From: Muscardinus avellanarius
Lineage: Eukaryota > Chordata > Mammalia > Rodentia > Gliridae
Length of the DNA stretch: 64,000 nt
Assembly: GCA_963383645.1 (NCBI GenBank)
Contig: OY726566.1
Location: forward strand, 95,881,321 to 95,945,320
Direction: 5' to 3'
This document shows, piece by piece, positions 42,538-53,189 of the stretch. Position numbers and translations under genes: made by a program. Below the pieces are notes generated by a model. It made no database searches. It was given only the letters and a program-made list of their open reading frames with translations, and was not told the DNA's origin. Each line of letters starts with the position of its first letter. Positions within the stretch are counted from its first letter, which is position 1.

Positions 42538-44673
42538 CGTTCGTGAGTAATGTGTTTAGTCAAATCTTAATATTAGGAGTTTAGGAGTATCGGCCAGTCA
42601 GCAGAGCCTTTCCAGTGTTGAAAGTGGGTGATGTGGGAGGAGCTGGGGTGATGGGTAAAGGAGTCAGATTAGGTGGAGGATATGTTAGGTTGAGAAGGAC
42701 TTTAAGTATGATAAAGTAATAACTTGCTATGAATGAGAGAGAGTTAACTACTAGGACTCTTGTTGTTAGTAGAGTAGTTATGGATATAAAAAATACTTTG
42801 AGTTTTAAACCATGAGGTATATTATGGGGAAAAGTTTTGGGGGAGAAATGTATGTAGGTTAGTGTGGGAAGGTTTGTAAATAGGGATGCTGGTAGGAGCA
42901 GGCAGACATAAAAAAAAAAAAAAAAAAAAAGAATCCGCTCAAGATACCAAGACTATTATGTAATCCAAGAAAAAGGAAGGTAAACCAATCAAAGGAGGAG
43001 AATGAAAGAAAAGGAAGGAAAAGGGAAGAAAGAGGAAAAAGGAAGAGGAATAAAATAAAAGGAACTAGCAGCCGTGTGAAATAAAGAAATAAGGCAAACT
43101 ATCCAATGTATATATATATATAAAACAACAAGTTAAAGTAAGAGAAGTTTGGATTAAAAGAAGAAAGAAAACGAAAAAAAAAGAAAACAGCAATAACCAT
43201 ACTAAAACAAAAGCACTTTAAAAGCAAAAGAAAACATAACATCCACATTAAAAGTAAAACAAACAGTCCTACTTATTTACGCATATGGGGTCAGGTCCAT
43301 ATAATATGTGTGTATCTGATTGCTTGGTAGCTTTCAGGATACCGTCCAATGTCTCTTAGTTTTCTTTGTACTCTATTTTTATCTTCTTAAGTCACTCTGG
43401 GTGTTTGGACACCTTTTTCTCCTTTAGCTGCTTTAGGTTTATGTGTCCGGGTGTCTGGTTTCACTGTTATTTGATTCTGTACAGTTCACAGATTCTGCGA
43501 AATTCTAACCTGTGGTCAGCACATCTGCACTCACCACCCTCGCCTCCAGCCTGTGCTTCCCTACAGCAGGGGTGGAGAGTGACTAAAGTGTAATTGGCAC
43601 TTCCCCCTGAGGTCCTGAGCAGATTTTGTGGCCCGATGGATTTTCTTGTGTCTCTGGAAATTCCAGCTGGGCTAGCCAGGTGTGGTCCCAAGATGTGCCC
43701 TGGGCAAATGAATGCTGGTTCCTGGGTGGCCACACTTACTGCCAGAGCTCTGCCTATTCCAAGAGTGCAGGCTGGATGCCCTGTTAATACTGGACCCTAG
43801 TGAGAGTGGGTGCAGCTGTCTATTGCTGCTGGTATGTTCTTCCAAGGTGTATTGAGCTGTGTTCTCACTTAGAACTAAGCATCTGGCTACCAGGAGGTTG
43901 GGAATACCCCGCGGTGGGCCAGGGGTGCAGGGTAGGTGCTCAAGGGTCCAGTGTGCGGTGTCCAGCAATGGTCTCTGCGTCCCGCGGGACGTAGAGGCTG
44001 GGGGTGCCCCAAGGAGATTTCCGGGTCTCCCAGTGCTTTTGCAGCCTGGAGGGTAGGCTCTGGCAAGGTGGCAGGGGTTAGCCACAGAAGCAGGCTCCAA
44101 TTTAGGAGGGCAGTGTACAGGCGCTGATTACTAGTAGGGGACAGGCAGGAAGCGCGAGGAGAGTGCTCTGAGGCTTGAGCCCGTGGTGGGGGTTTGAGAC
44201 TGCGACTCCGCACACGCTAGGACCCCAGTTACTAGGGCGCCCTCAGGTACCTGTCTTGGTGCAGGAATCCGTGTGAGTCTCTGTGCCGATGTGATCCGGT
44301 CGCTGGTGGGCAGACAGAGTTCTGGAGGGTGCTGCTCGCTGCTTAGGATGCGGTCCTAAGTCCGTTTTTATTCCCGGATTATCTTGCCGTGGAAATATCG
44401 GGCAGGCAGCTCCTTGGACAGCTGCCAAAGCAGCCCGCGGCTCAGCGTTCTGGTCCGCGGTCAGATTGTATCTGCAGCAGGTCCCGTGTCCGATCTTTGT
44501 TCTTCTTGTTCAAGTTCAGGGTTCCGCCGAGGTACAGGATGTGTTTTGGTTCCTGGTATGTATTTGTTTTGTTGATTTAGACACTGCTTTCTCAGTATTT
44601 AAACTTTATTTACTTCAGCTACTGAGAGGTGCTGTGTCCCTCAGTCGCCATTTTGAAAAAAAGAAAAAAAAAA
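42538..44673 (-). promoter_or_regulatory. L1 5' UTR / internal pol II promoter, CpG-rich at its start
   Basis: 2,136 bp upstream of ORF1. The first bases in sense are a T-rich stretch, then CAAAATGGCGACTGAGGG (complement at 44,638-44,655), a YY1-type AAnATGGC site at the very 5' end as in human L1. CpGs concentrate in 43,900-44,560. Nearer ORF1 lies a pyrimidine-rich tract in sense (complement of 42,909-43,260, including an A21 run on the + strand). Sense-strand frames up to 142 codons (43,672-44,100) have no domain. There is no tandem monomer structure, unlike the composite element at 28 kb. Promoter activity is inferred from position and family. Confidence 0.85.
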
Positions 44674-46214
44674 AGTATCTCCTACTTTGTCTAGAGTTCT
44701 TCCTATGAACCAGTTTATCCCTAGCTTCCACATATTAGGGAGAATATCCGATTTCTTATTTTTTGTGACTGACTAATCTCACTTAGTATAATGTTCTCCA
44801 GTTTCATTCACTTCCCTGTAAATGATGTAATTGTGTTTTTATTTATGGCTGAGTCGAATTTCATTGTGTACATAGCCCATAGTTTTTTAATCCATTCATC
44901 TCTTTATGGACATCTTAGCTGGTTCCATAGTTTGGCTAAGGTGAATTGTGCAAATATAAACATAGGTACACATGCATTAGTTTGGTAGTTTGGTTTCCAT
45001 TCTTTTAGGTAAATACCTAGAAGTGGTATTGCTGGATCATATGGTAGGTTTATTCCCATTATTTTAAGGATCCTTCATACTGTTTTTCAAAGTGGTTGCA
45101 CTAATTTTCAGTCCCACCAACAATGTATTAGAGTTCCAGATTCTCCACATCCTTGCCAGTATTTATTGTTTGTGTTTTGAATGATTGCTATTCTAGTTAG
45201 AGTTAGGTGAAATCTCATGGTAGATTTTGATTTGCAGAATTTAACAGAAGTAAATTTTAATATGTTAGAAATTAATTATCTCTCAATAATCACACTGAAC
45301 AAAAATGACTTCAACTCCCCCATAAAAAGACACAAGGTGGCAAAGTGGACAAAGAATCAGAATCCATCTATCTGCTACCTGCAAGAAACACATCATAGAA
45401 GTAAAGATAGTACAAAACCTAAGGTAAAAGGCTAGAGGAAGGTAATCCATGCCAATGGAATGCAAAGACAAGAAGAAGTAATAACTATGATATCAGACAA
45501 GTTAGACTTGAAGCCCAAATTTATTAGAAGAGACAAAGAAGGCCATTTTCTACTGATAAAAGGAACAATTCAGCAAGAGAAAATAATGGTAGTCAACATT
45601 TATGCCCCAAACATAGATGTAGCTACTTTCATAAAACAAACTCTTTATGACATTAAGTCATACATAAGTCCCAATAAAATAATACTGGGAGACTTCAAAT
45701 CCCTCTCACACCATTAGACCAATCTTCTAGACAAAAGGTCAGTAAAAATGCCTCCGAGTTAAAGAACACATCAACCAAATGGACCTATTAGACACATATA
45801 GAATATTCTACCCAACTACAGAAAAGTTCACATTTTTCTCATCTACTCACAGAACCTTCTCCAAAATAGATCACACTTTGGGCCACAAAGTGAGCACTAG
45901 CAAATTCAAAAAATATGCCATACTTTCCTGTGTATTTTTGGACCATATGGAATGAAACTAGAAATCAACTGTAAGAAAACCCAAAGAAACCACATAAATA
46001 TGTGGAGACTAAACACCACACTGCTGAATGAAAAATGGGTCATAGAAGAAGTAAGGGGTAAAATCAGGAAGTTTCCAATAGTTCAGTTCATTTTTTATTA
46101 ACTTGTGTTTTATTGTAAGAATTTATTTATTCACTCATTCATAGTGATTTGTGTTGTCCTTGGTTTTTAGCTATTATGAATTAAGTTACTATTAATGCTG
46201 GATTCTGTATCTGT

Positions 46215-46550
46215 GCCTGTGGCATTATTTATTGAAGGTGGTGGAACTTTGGGGAGGTGATACCTGGTGGAAGGTTAGGTCACTGAAGGCTTTTGAAAGA
46301 AATGTTGGTACTTCAATTCTCTCTCTCTCTCTCCCTCTCTCTCCTCTCTCTCCCATCTCTGTTTCATGATTGCTTTGAGGTGAAAAAACTTTTCCAACAT
46401 GTGTTCCTGCAATTATGTACTGATCTGAAGCAACTGGATCAAGTAATCATGGATTAAAATCTCTGAAACTGTGAGCCAAACTAAATATTTCCCCCATTTA
46501 AGTTGATTATGTCATGTATTTTGTCACAGTGACAGAAAGCTGACTAAAAG
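46215..46550 (+). mobile_element. MaLR-like solo LTR in L1M
   Basis: GGTGGTGGAACTTTGGGGAG, GATACCTGGTGGAAGGTTAG, a (CTCT)n stretch (46,319-46,360), AATCTCTGAAACTGTGAGCC, CTAAATATTTCCCCC, and the end GTCACAGTGACAGAAAGCTG then ACTAAA. Same family as 19,398-19,790 and 24,960-25,350; the first part is missing. Confidence 0.65.
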
Positions 46551-46796
46551 CATGATACTCTGTTTATTGACATATATTCTTATTTCCCTTGGGTGCATAC
46601 CTAAGACAAGGAGTACTAAGTATGTTTAATTTTATAATAAATTGACAGAGCATTTTTCAGAGTGATTGCATCATTTTCCATTCCTACCAGCAGTGCATGG
46701 GAGATCTAGTTGGTCCACATCCAAACATTTATATTCTCTTTTAGTCATTGAGGACATGTAGTATCAGTCCATTGTAGTTTAAATTAGCATTGTTCT

Positions 46797-47540
46797 TCTG
46801 ATTTCCAGTAGGTATCTATTAAGCAAATATTTACTATTTAATGTGCAGCTACAATTCTGTCAGCAAATGTTAATTTCTTTCTTTATTTAATACTTCAGTC
46901 CTAACAACAGCCTTACGGGCTGGGTAGTTTTACAATTTTTGTTTTGTAGATGTGGAAAACAGAAGGCTGAAAGTTAAGGTACTCTTTCAAGAGACATAAT
47001 CAGAGCGAGAAATGTAACATGGGCAATCAAGCTAATGAATTCACACTTTGAAACAATGCTGCCCTGTTTTATTTGTATGTCAATACAACCAATGTACTTG
47101 ACTCCTGCGTATGTGGGGGAATGTCCTAGGTTTTTGGGTTACAAAGCTGAAGAAGTCTGGCTCCTGAAAACACCATGTTGTAGTGGTAAAGATACACTTG
47201 CATACCAGTAAGTATCATGTAATGCTGTACATCCTTGCAAGTCACATGTAGTGCACTATGAAATCTCTTTGAAGAGGGGCTGGATGCCAGGTCCTGTAGG
47301 GCCCACATTCCACACACCCAAATAAATATTTACACATTGTAAAATCAAGTTTCATAAAGCTATTTTTGCAATGACAAAATTGAATGTATGTGTAATCTGA
47401 ATGTTATGTCATTAAAAATTGGCACAATATCAGAATCAATTGATTTAGATAGCAGTGGGAATATCTTCTATTCTTTTCAAGTATGGCAATGTTTGGATGA
47501 GTGGTAACATAAAAATTAAATGTAATTCATAATTTAAAAA
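46797..47540 (+). mobile_element. apparent L1-mobilised retrocopy of unknown source
   Basis: This stretch separates two contiguous pieces of L1M and is bounded by AATTAGCATTGTTCT (46,782-46,796) and AAATAGCATTGCTCT (47,540-47,554), 13 of 15 matching. It ends in an A-rich stretch (AATTTAAAAAAA). It carries a MIR relic near its start and CCCAAATAAATATTTACACA downstream. The pattern is that of a reverse-transcribed transcript, but I cannot name the parent. Confidence 0.45.
46850..47070 (+). mobile_element. MIR SINE relic
   Basis: TTCAGTCCTAACAACAGCCT, GGGCTGGGTAGTTTTACAAT, TTTTGTAGATGTGGAAAACA and AGTTAAGGTACTCTTTCAAG follow the MIR core in order. Confidence 0.7.
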
Positions 47541-47650
47541 AATAGCATTGCTCTAATGACAAATGATAGCGTGCATATTTTTATATGTTTTGCCACCTCT
47601 TTTGTGAAGTGTCTGTTCAGATATTTTCTCAATCATTTATTCTCTTTTCT

Positions 47651-48387
47651 TTATTTTTTACTTTCTTTCAGCAAATTTCTATTCATCCCATCTTTCTCTC
47701 ACACCCTATTGTTTGTTTAGAATGATTTCTCCTGCTTGCTCACTCAAACTCTCGCCCTTCTGATGTGCAAACCTCTCCTCTGCACGTATCTGGTCAAAAA
47801 TGTCTTCTTGAGACGTAAGAATAATCTGAGTTATTTTTTCAAATGATAACACCAAGTCAGGAATGCTAATGGGTGAGTATATTAATAATGAGAAAGAAGA
47901 AGTGCTGCACAAAGATTGTTGAAATTTATCAATGCTATCTTTTGGCATAATCTCCCATTGAAAACCAAGAAAACAAAATTTTGAGAAATAAGGGGAAATT
48001 TCTGTCCTGTAATAGTGCCTTGAATTAAAGAAAGTCAATAAAATTGAATTAAAAGAAAAAATCTCTCTTGTGTTTTTCTACACTGATTTCATTGAATTTG
48101 CTAATAAAATAAAATAAATGTTCTATATAGAAGATTTTTCAGTATCTCTTCATGAATTCTTTAGTACCTGAAAACTATAATTTTTCTTGACAGTAAGCTA
48201 TATTCAACATATAATTTGATGAAATTAGAAAATTTTACTTTCTTAAACATTTGTTTTGCTATCTCAGCTACTTGAAATGGATTTGCAAGATATTTTTCTT
48301 AGGATTTGCAATATTAGAGCACAGAAGGAGGATAAAGAGGTTATCCAATTGAAAGTCAGAGCATCACATTCTACCTCAAAAAGTTTG
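47651..48387. other. unassigned; holds a 110-codon minus-strand ORF
   Basis: The frame 48,038-47,706 (minus) is mixed-sequence with an acidic, Gln/Glu-rich C-terminal third (SFEKITQIILTSQEDIFD, then AEERFAHQKGESLSEQ). It is not simple-sequence and does not match L1. No splice or promoter context is evident. I do not recognise it. Confidence 0.25.
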
Positions 48388-48585
48388 TCAGGTAGGCACA
48401 GTGGCATATACTTGTGATCGCAGGACTTGGTGGAATGAGATAGAAGGACCTTATGTTGGAGGCCAGCACATACAGTAACTTATCAAGACTTTGTTTTAAA
48501 CTAAAAATGGCTGGTGTGTAGCTCAAGGATAGAACATTCTTGAGTTTCACCCCCAGTTACCCCAGTACCCTAAATAAACAAATAA
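48388..48585 (+). mobile_element. B1-dID SINE, diverged
   Basis: GTCAGGTAGGCACAGTGGCA, CAAGACTTTGTTTTAAACTA, ID half GGTGTGTAGCTCAAGGATAG and GAGTTTCACCCCCAG. Confidence 0.85.
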
Positions 48586-48947
48586 AAAAAGCTTATCAGA
48601 TCACAGGAAAGATTATGTCTATCACATGCAATATAATAGAGAATGGTTGCATACTATTTGAGTTTGTGAGAACTTACTTTTTATGTGTTTCCTTTGATGC
48701 TTTTTCTTACTACCTGGAGCCCGTCTTCTCACCTCATACCCTTTCCTTTTAATATTTCTCTTTGGCTATCTAGAGTTCTACAATACGATTTATACCAAGT
48801 GTCTTATCAATGATTGTAGTTTAAATAACTACATTACCGGATTTAAGCATAAGGAGACAAATAACTATACCCTCATTTACTGGGCTTCAAATTCATTAAA
48901 ATATATAATAACTTTCCTCAGGTAACTTATTTTCATATTTATTTTCA
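48586..48947. other. unassigned
   Basis: No repeat or gene recognised. Confidence 0.4.
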
Positions 48948-49144
48948 TTACTGGGGATTGAATCCAGGAACATTCTACCTTTGAGCTATATCCACAGCCC
49001 TATTTTCTATTCTGTACTTTGAAACAGGGTCTCACTAAGTTGCAGAGGGCTTCACTAAGTAGCTGAGGTTGGCTGTGAACCTGTGATTCTCCTGTCTCAG
49101 CTTCTCAAGTACTGGGATGACAAGTATGTGTCATCACAATTGGC

Positions 49145-49191
<47 letters not shown>
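48948..49191 (-). mobile_element. B1-dID SINE followed by (AT)n microsatellite
   Basis: Antisense SINE (TACTGGGGATTGAATCCAGG, TTTGAAACAGGGTCTCACTA, ending CATCACAATTGGCC at 49,146), directly joined to about 22 AT units (49,147-49,191). The microsatellite is at the SINE's 5' side, not its tail. Confidence 0.9.
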
Positions 49192-49200
<9 letters not shown>

Positions 49201-49619
49201 TTTAAATGTTATGCTTTTATCTACTATGTTTCATATATACTACACCAAACTAAGTTTTATTGTTAATTTTGACAGTTTTGGTATAGTTTATAAAATATTA
49301 AAATTATCAAAAGTTAAAAAAATTTATTAGCTAATTAGGATGTGGAAAAGTGTAGGTCATTGTTCAACAAGTACACAAGAACCTATTGGTATATATTGGA
49401 ACCTTCAGGTCTTATATTTATCTTTGGCTATGCACATTTTTAATGTGCCAGCATTTTTGGTGCAGAAAGAAACAGTAAATTTCCGCAATTTGTAATGCTA
49501 ATAACAACTTCTTACTCCAAGGCGACTCACTGGCTTCACCTCTGCTGAATTTTGCCTGTTATCCAAAAATGACTTTGCACTGATGATCCCAAAAATATTC
49601 AGATAAAAAACTAAATCAG
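49192..49619. other. unassigned
   Basis: No element recognised. Confidence 0.4.
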
Positions 49620-49803
49620 CTCTGGGCATGGTGTCATACACTTGTAATCCCAGTACTTGGGAGACTGAGACAGGAGAATCACAGGTTCTAGAACAGCCTC
49701 AGCAACTTAGCAAGATCCTATTTAAAAACAAATAATTTGGGGGGTATGCCTCAGAGGTAGGAATGCCTCTGAGTTCAATTCCCAGTACCACAAAAACAAA
49801 CAA
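49620..49803 (+). mobile_element. B1-dID SINE
   Basis: CTCTGGGCATGGTGTCATAC, AAGATCCTATTTAAAAACAA, ID half GGTATGCCTCAGAGGTAGGA and GAGTTCAATTCCCAGTACC. Flanks AACTAAATCA and AACTAAGTCA are a likely TSD. Confidence 0.9.
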
Positions 49804-50627
49804 ACCCAACTAAGTCACCATCACCAATATCTTGAAACTGTGGTTTATTAAGTAGGCTGTTTTTATTTGTACTTCTGTTTTGTGGGTGAATTTGAATTAT
49901 TGCCTACATAAATTGGCTCTTTCTCTGAGATTGGGCCTAAAATAATTATTGGTTTGTAAAAATTTGTTCACATCCCTTTCTCCAAAATCACGCGAGGCTC
50001 AAACATCTCTATAAAGTGCTCCTAACATAGGAAGAAGATTTAGGAGACTTTAGAAAACTAACTATTGCAAATCATATGTAAAAAGCAATGTAAATATTCT
50101 TTCCTTATTTTTAAAAACATTATGACTTTGTACATGTACAGTATTTAGCACACATCAGTGACAATGTGATATATACAGAAAGTACACAAGTTATTTTAAG
50201 AACTCCAGTTTGCTTACTATCTACAATAAAAATAGAGCATTATTAAATTGTCAATAGCCCTCAAAGATCTGTGCTTTTTCTACCCTATCAGTTCTTCTCC
50301 AGTAGGTTACCACTAACTGGGTTATGGAGTTCTTTGAAGTTGATATATAAAGCTTTTGTACACTCTTTATTCCTGTTTTTATATTTTACTTAAATTAATA
50401 TTATTTATTTAACCATTGAATAACAGACTGTTTACAGATTGTTTACAGATTATTTTAAATCTTGTCATAATACTGACAGTACTTGCATAAACATTTCATG
50501 TATTTCTTGGTGCACATATACAATAATTATTGTAGGCCATAAAATAAAAAAATGTAGTTGTAAAGTTTATACATTTCTACTTAACAAATCATCATTTTGA
50601 ACAATCCACTAAAATGTATAAAATACT
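49804..50627. other. unassigned intergenic DNA
   Basis: AT-rich, no element recognised. Short direct repeat TGTTTACAGATT near 50,429-50,452. Confidence 0.4.
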
Positions 50628-51205
50628 ATCTCTACTCCTGGGCATCTTTCCAAGGGAATTGAAGTTATAATATAGTGATACAATGTATATCCATTTATAG
50701 CAACACGGTTTACAATAACACTTCTATGGAACCGAGTTAGGTTTCTGTCAACAGATGAACAAATTACAAAACTGTGGCTATACACACAATAAAATTTTAC
50801 TGAGCCATAAGAAGACAAAATTATGACATTGGCAGGAAAATGGATGAAACTAGAGAAGATTATGGTTAGTGACCTCAGCCAGTGTCAGAAAGTGAAGGAT
50901 CATATGTTTCCTCTTACATGTGAAAGTTGAAGGGAGACTGGGAAACAAAAGAGGTTTCAGATAAATACATGAAGAGACACAAGTAGAATAGTAGAAGATA
51001 ATTTAGAGAGGGAGGTGGGTAGACAGAGGAGAGACAATCCTATTTACATCTGTGAAGGTGTCAATACCAATTTCAATATTATAAATGTGGAGGAGGAGGG
51101 TGTTGGACGGGGTCTGGAGGAAAACCCTTCATGTGCTGTGTGCATGTATGTTTCTATTATGCTAAAACTCAGTATGGTTTATGGTTACAATGCTCGAATA
51201 AAAGT
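50628..51205 (+). mobile_element. 5'-truncated L1 3' end
   Basis: ORF2 C-terminal sequence (GGGCATCTTTCCAAGGGAAT, CAACAGATGAACAAATTACA, GAGCCATAAGAAGACAAAAT), G-rich 3' UTR (GGAGGAGGAGGGTGTTGGAC) and terminus TTACAATGCTCGAATAAAAG. Diverged. Confidence 0.85.
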
Positions 51206-51234
51206 ATATTATGAAAATACTATCTCATACTTTA

Positions 51235-51640
51235 TTCCATATGAACCTTTGTTTTTTTTTGTATCATAGGAGATTCTAACTTTATTTTACTCCTTGTGGG
51301 TAACCAGTTGGGTCAACATCATTTATTGAAGAATTTCTCATATCTGTGTTGATTTATAGTGTCATGCTACCTCTGTGGTTTTTCACATGTTTCTAGATTC
51401 TAGATTCTATTTCTTTTGTGTCCTTTCAATATTATTCTTGTTGATGACATACATTACTGTAATTTAATTAGAACTTCATTGATTTTAAGGATAAATTAGA
51501 AACAAATTAACATCTTTCCAATACTGCATTTTCCCATCTCATTTAGTATTTCATTTAAAAGTTCTTATAGTTTTCCATCATGAAGGCAATGGGATTTTTG
51601 GTAGAATGTGTATGGCATATGTTGTATTTTGTCACTGTTT
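51235..51640 (-). mobile_element. ancient L1M ORF2 fragment
   Basis: CCTTGTGGGTAACCAGTTGG, CATCATTTATTGAAGAATTT, TTAGAACTTCATTGATTTTA and TTTCCAATACTGCATTTTCC follow the complement of L1M ORF2 in order. Confidence 0.6.
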
Positions 51641-51689
51641 TGGTCATGTTCTAATTTTAATGTTCCAGAACTTGGAGTGTTTACTCTTG

Positions 51690-52242
51690 GATCCCACCTG
51701 GCTCCCTTCCCCTCCCAGTACATGTTATTGGGATTGGTATTAATATTTATACCTATGTATGTAGCATTATTTGAGCTGTTTCTTTCAACAAGTCTCCTTT
51801 GTTCTTCACTGTACTCCCTTAATCCCCATGACTATTTTATTAGAATCTCTCCTTCTCTATCTCAGGTCCATTTTGTTTCCAAATTTCTCTCTAGCTTCTA
51901 TATATGAAAGAAAATATACAATCCTTCATTTTCTGAAACTAGTTAATCACTTAGCATAATTATTCTAAAATGCTACAATTTCATTTTTTGTGTGACTGAA
52001 TAAAGTTTATTGTGTGCATAAACCGTGTTTTTAAAATCCATTTGTCTGTTGACAGACACCGACGTTGGTTCTATAGTTTGGCTATTGTGAATTGTTGTAC
52101 TATAAACATGAATATGCATGCGGGACTATAATAGCCTGACTTCAGTTCTTTTGAAAAGACATTCAGGAGTAGTAGAGCTGAACTATATAGTAGTCCCATT
52201 ACCTGTCATCTGAGGCAACTCCATACTGATCTCCGGTGTAGG
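51690..52242 (-). mobile_element. L1 3' end fragment, antisense
   Basis: 3'-UTR complement (CTCCCTTCCCCTCCCAGTAC) through CCATTTGTCTGTTGACAGAC, TTGGCTATTGTGAATTGTTG and AGACATTCAGGAGTAGTAGA. 5'-truncated. Confidence 0.85.
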
Positions 52243-52244
52243 TT

Positions 52245-52485
52245 TCACGTCTTTATAAAAATGATTTAGAGGACCAGCTTCCTATTCTACTCTGCCACAG
52301 GAGAAGGAACCCAGTGAGAAGGCATGTCTCCTAGGCAGAGAGCAAGTCCTTACCAGATGCAAAACTGTTGTCACCTTGATCTTGGACTTCCCAGTCTCCA
52401 GAACCGTAAGAAATGCATTTATATCATTTATGAACTATTGAGTCTGTAATATTTTGTTACAGCAGTACTGATGGCTTCTTTAGAA
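52245..52485 (+). mobile_element. MLT1-type LTR, 3' part
   Basis: CAGGAGAAGGAACCCAGTGA, CCTTGATCTTGGACTTCCCA, GTCTCCAGAACCGTAAGAAA and TCTGTAATATTTTGTTACAG match the 3' half of MLT1 in order; the 5' half is missing. Confidence 0.8.
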
Positions 52486-53189
52486 ATACAATCCCTATTT
52501 GTACATTTAGTTTGTCTTGTAGACTTGCTAACCTCTATTATGAATATAAATAGTGTACTTTATCTAAGTGGATATCAGAGACTATCAGATGTACCATCTG
52601 GGACTGTTTGCTTTTTTTGTTTTTTCCTTTCATTCTGAGGGCTCTGGCTGATGTGACTGCTGGAGTCCTCACCTCTTTCTGATTCCTTGCTGGAGTCTTT
52701 GCCTTTTCTGGTTTGATGATTGCTGTAAAGCTTTGGTGGATTGCATGGAAAAGAGAAAAAAAATTACTTTTATATTTGGTTTGTTCAAAGGTTTCTTTCC
52801 TTTAACCATGAATAGGTGAGAAATAGCATTGCATATTCCCTTTGCATTTTGTTTTCAGTGACTGCCCTGCCATTTTTATGCATGGGTATATCAACATATC
52901 TAAGGTACAAAAACTGATGTTTGGACAAATACATTCACAGTGAAGTTACAACAATTCATCACCTTCAAAGTTACCGTGTGTGTATGTGTGTGTGTGTGTG
53001 TGTTAGTACGTAAAATCAGTTCTCTTAGTAAACGTTCAGTATAAAAAATTACTAACTATAGTCTTCATGCTATACCAGTTTGTCATCAACTTACTGAAGT
53101 GATGCCTTAAACTAACCAGTTTTACTTACATTAATTAATATTTTACTCCTGAAATAAATGTGCAGTTGTTCATGAAGGGTATTTTTTTA
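52486..53189. other. unassigned, with (TG)n at 52,974-53,003
   Basis: A TG microsatellite is the only clear feature. The stretch after it (TACTAACTATAGTCTTCATG) has an ancient L1M look but cannot be assigned by eye. Confidence 0.4.

Larger units (their letters stand above)
37340..44673 (-). mobile_element. young full-length L1 with two intact ORFs and perfect TSD
   Basis: 7.3 kb: 5' UTR (44,673-42,538), ORF1 (42,537-41,560), a 45-bp spacer, ORF2 (41,514-37,687), a short G-rich 3' UTR and a long A-rich tail (37,436-37,340 on the minus strand). The 17-bp duplication AGTATCTCCTACTTTGT is identical at 37,323-37,339 and 44,674-44,690. Intact frames, an identical TSD and CpG retention in the 5' UTR all indicate a recent insertion. 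L1 moves by target-primed reverse transcription. Confidence 0.97.
37086..46074 (-). mobile_element. twin-primed L1, itself split by the young L1
   Basis: The 3' arm in antisense is 37,086-37,339 plus 44,691-45,235 (3' UTR and ORF2 C-terminus, from TTTTTATTGGTGCATTGTAG to AGATTTTGATTTGC). The 5' arm is inverted, reading on the + strand at 45,236-46,074 from just upstream of ORF2 ([20 protein letters not shown]) to about residue 270. Some 800 residues of ORF2 are missing between the arms. Flanks CCAATAATTCATTTTTT (37,068-37,085) and CCAATAGTTCAGTTCATTTTTT (46,075-46,096) look like a degraded TSD within L1M. Confidence 0.85.
36840..47650 (-). mobile_element. ancient L1M 3' region, split by later insertions
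   Basis: Old L1M 3'-UTR/ORF2-end sequence in antisense appears in separated pieces that join up. These are 36,840-37,085 (AAGTTTTTGAGATGTATTTA...CCAATAATTCA), 46,075-46,215 (GTTCATTTTTTATT...GTTTTTAGCTATTATGAA), 46,551-46,796 (CCTTGGGTGCATACCTAAGA, TACCAGCAGTGCATGG) and 47,540-47,650 (CCACCTCTTTTGTGAAGTGT). The intervening DNA is a twin-primed L1, a MaLR-like LTR and an apparent retrocopy. Confidence 0.65.

Noticed and set aside
43400..44560. GC-rich region with many overlapping 60-142-residue frames on both strands
   Set aside because: It is the CpG-rich 5' UTR of the intact L1; overlapping frames on both strands are expected from base composition.
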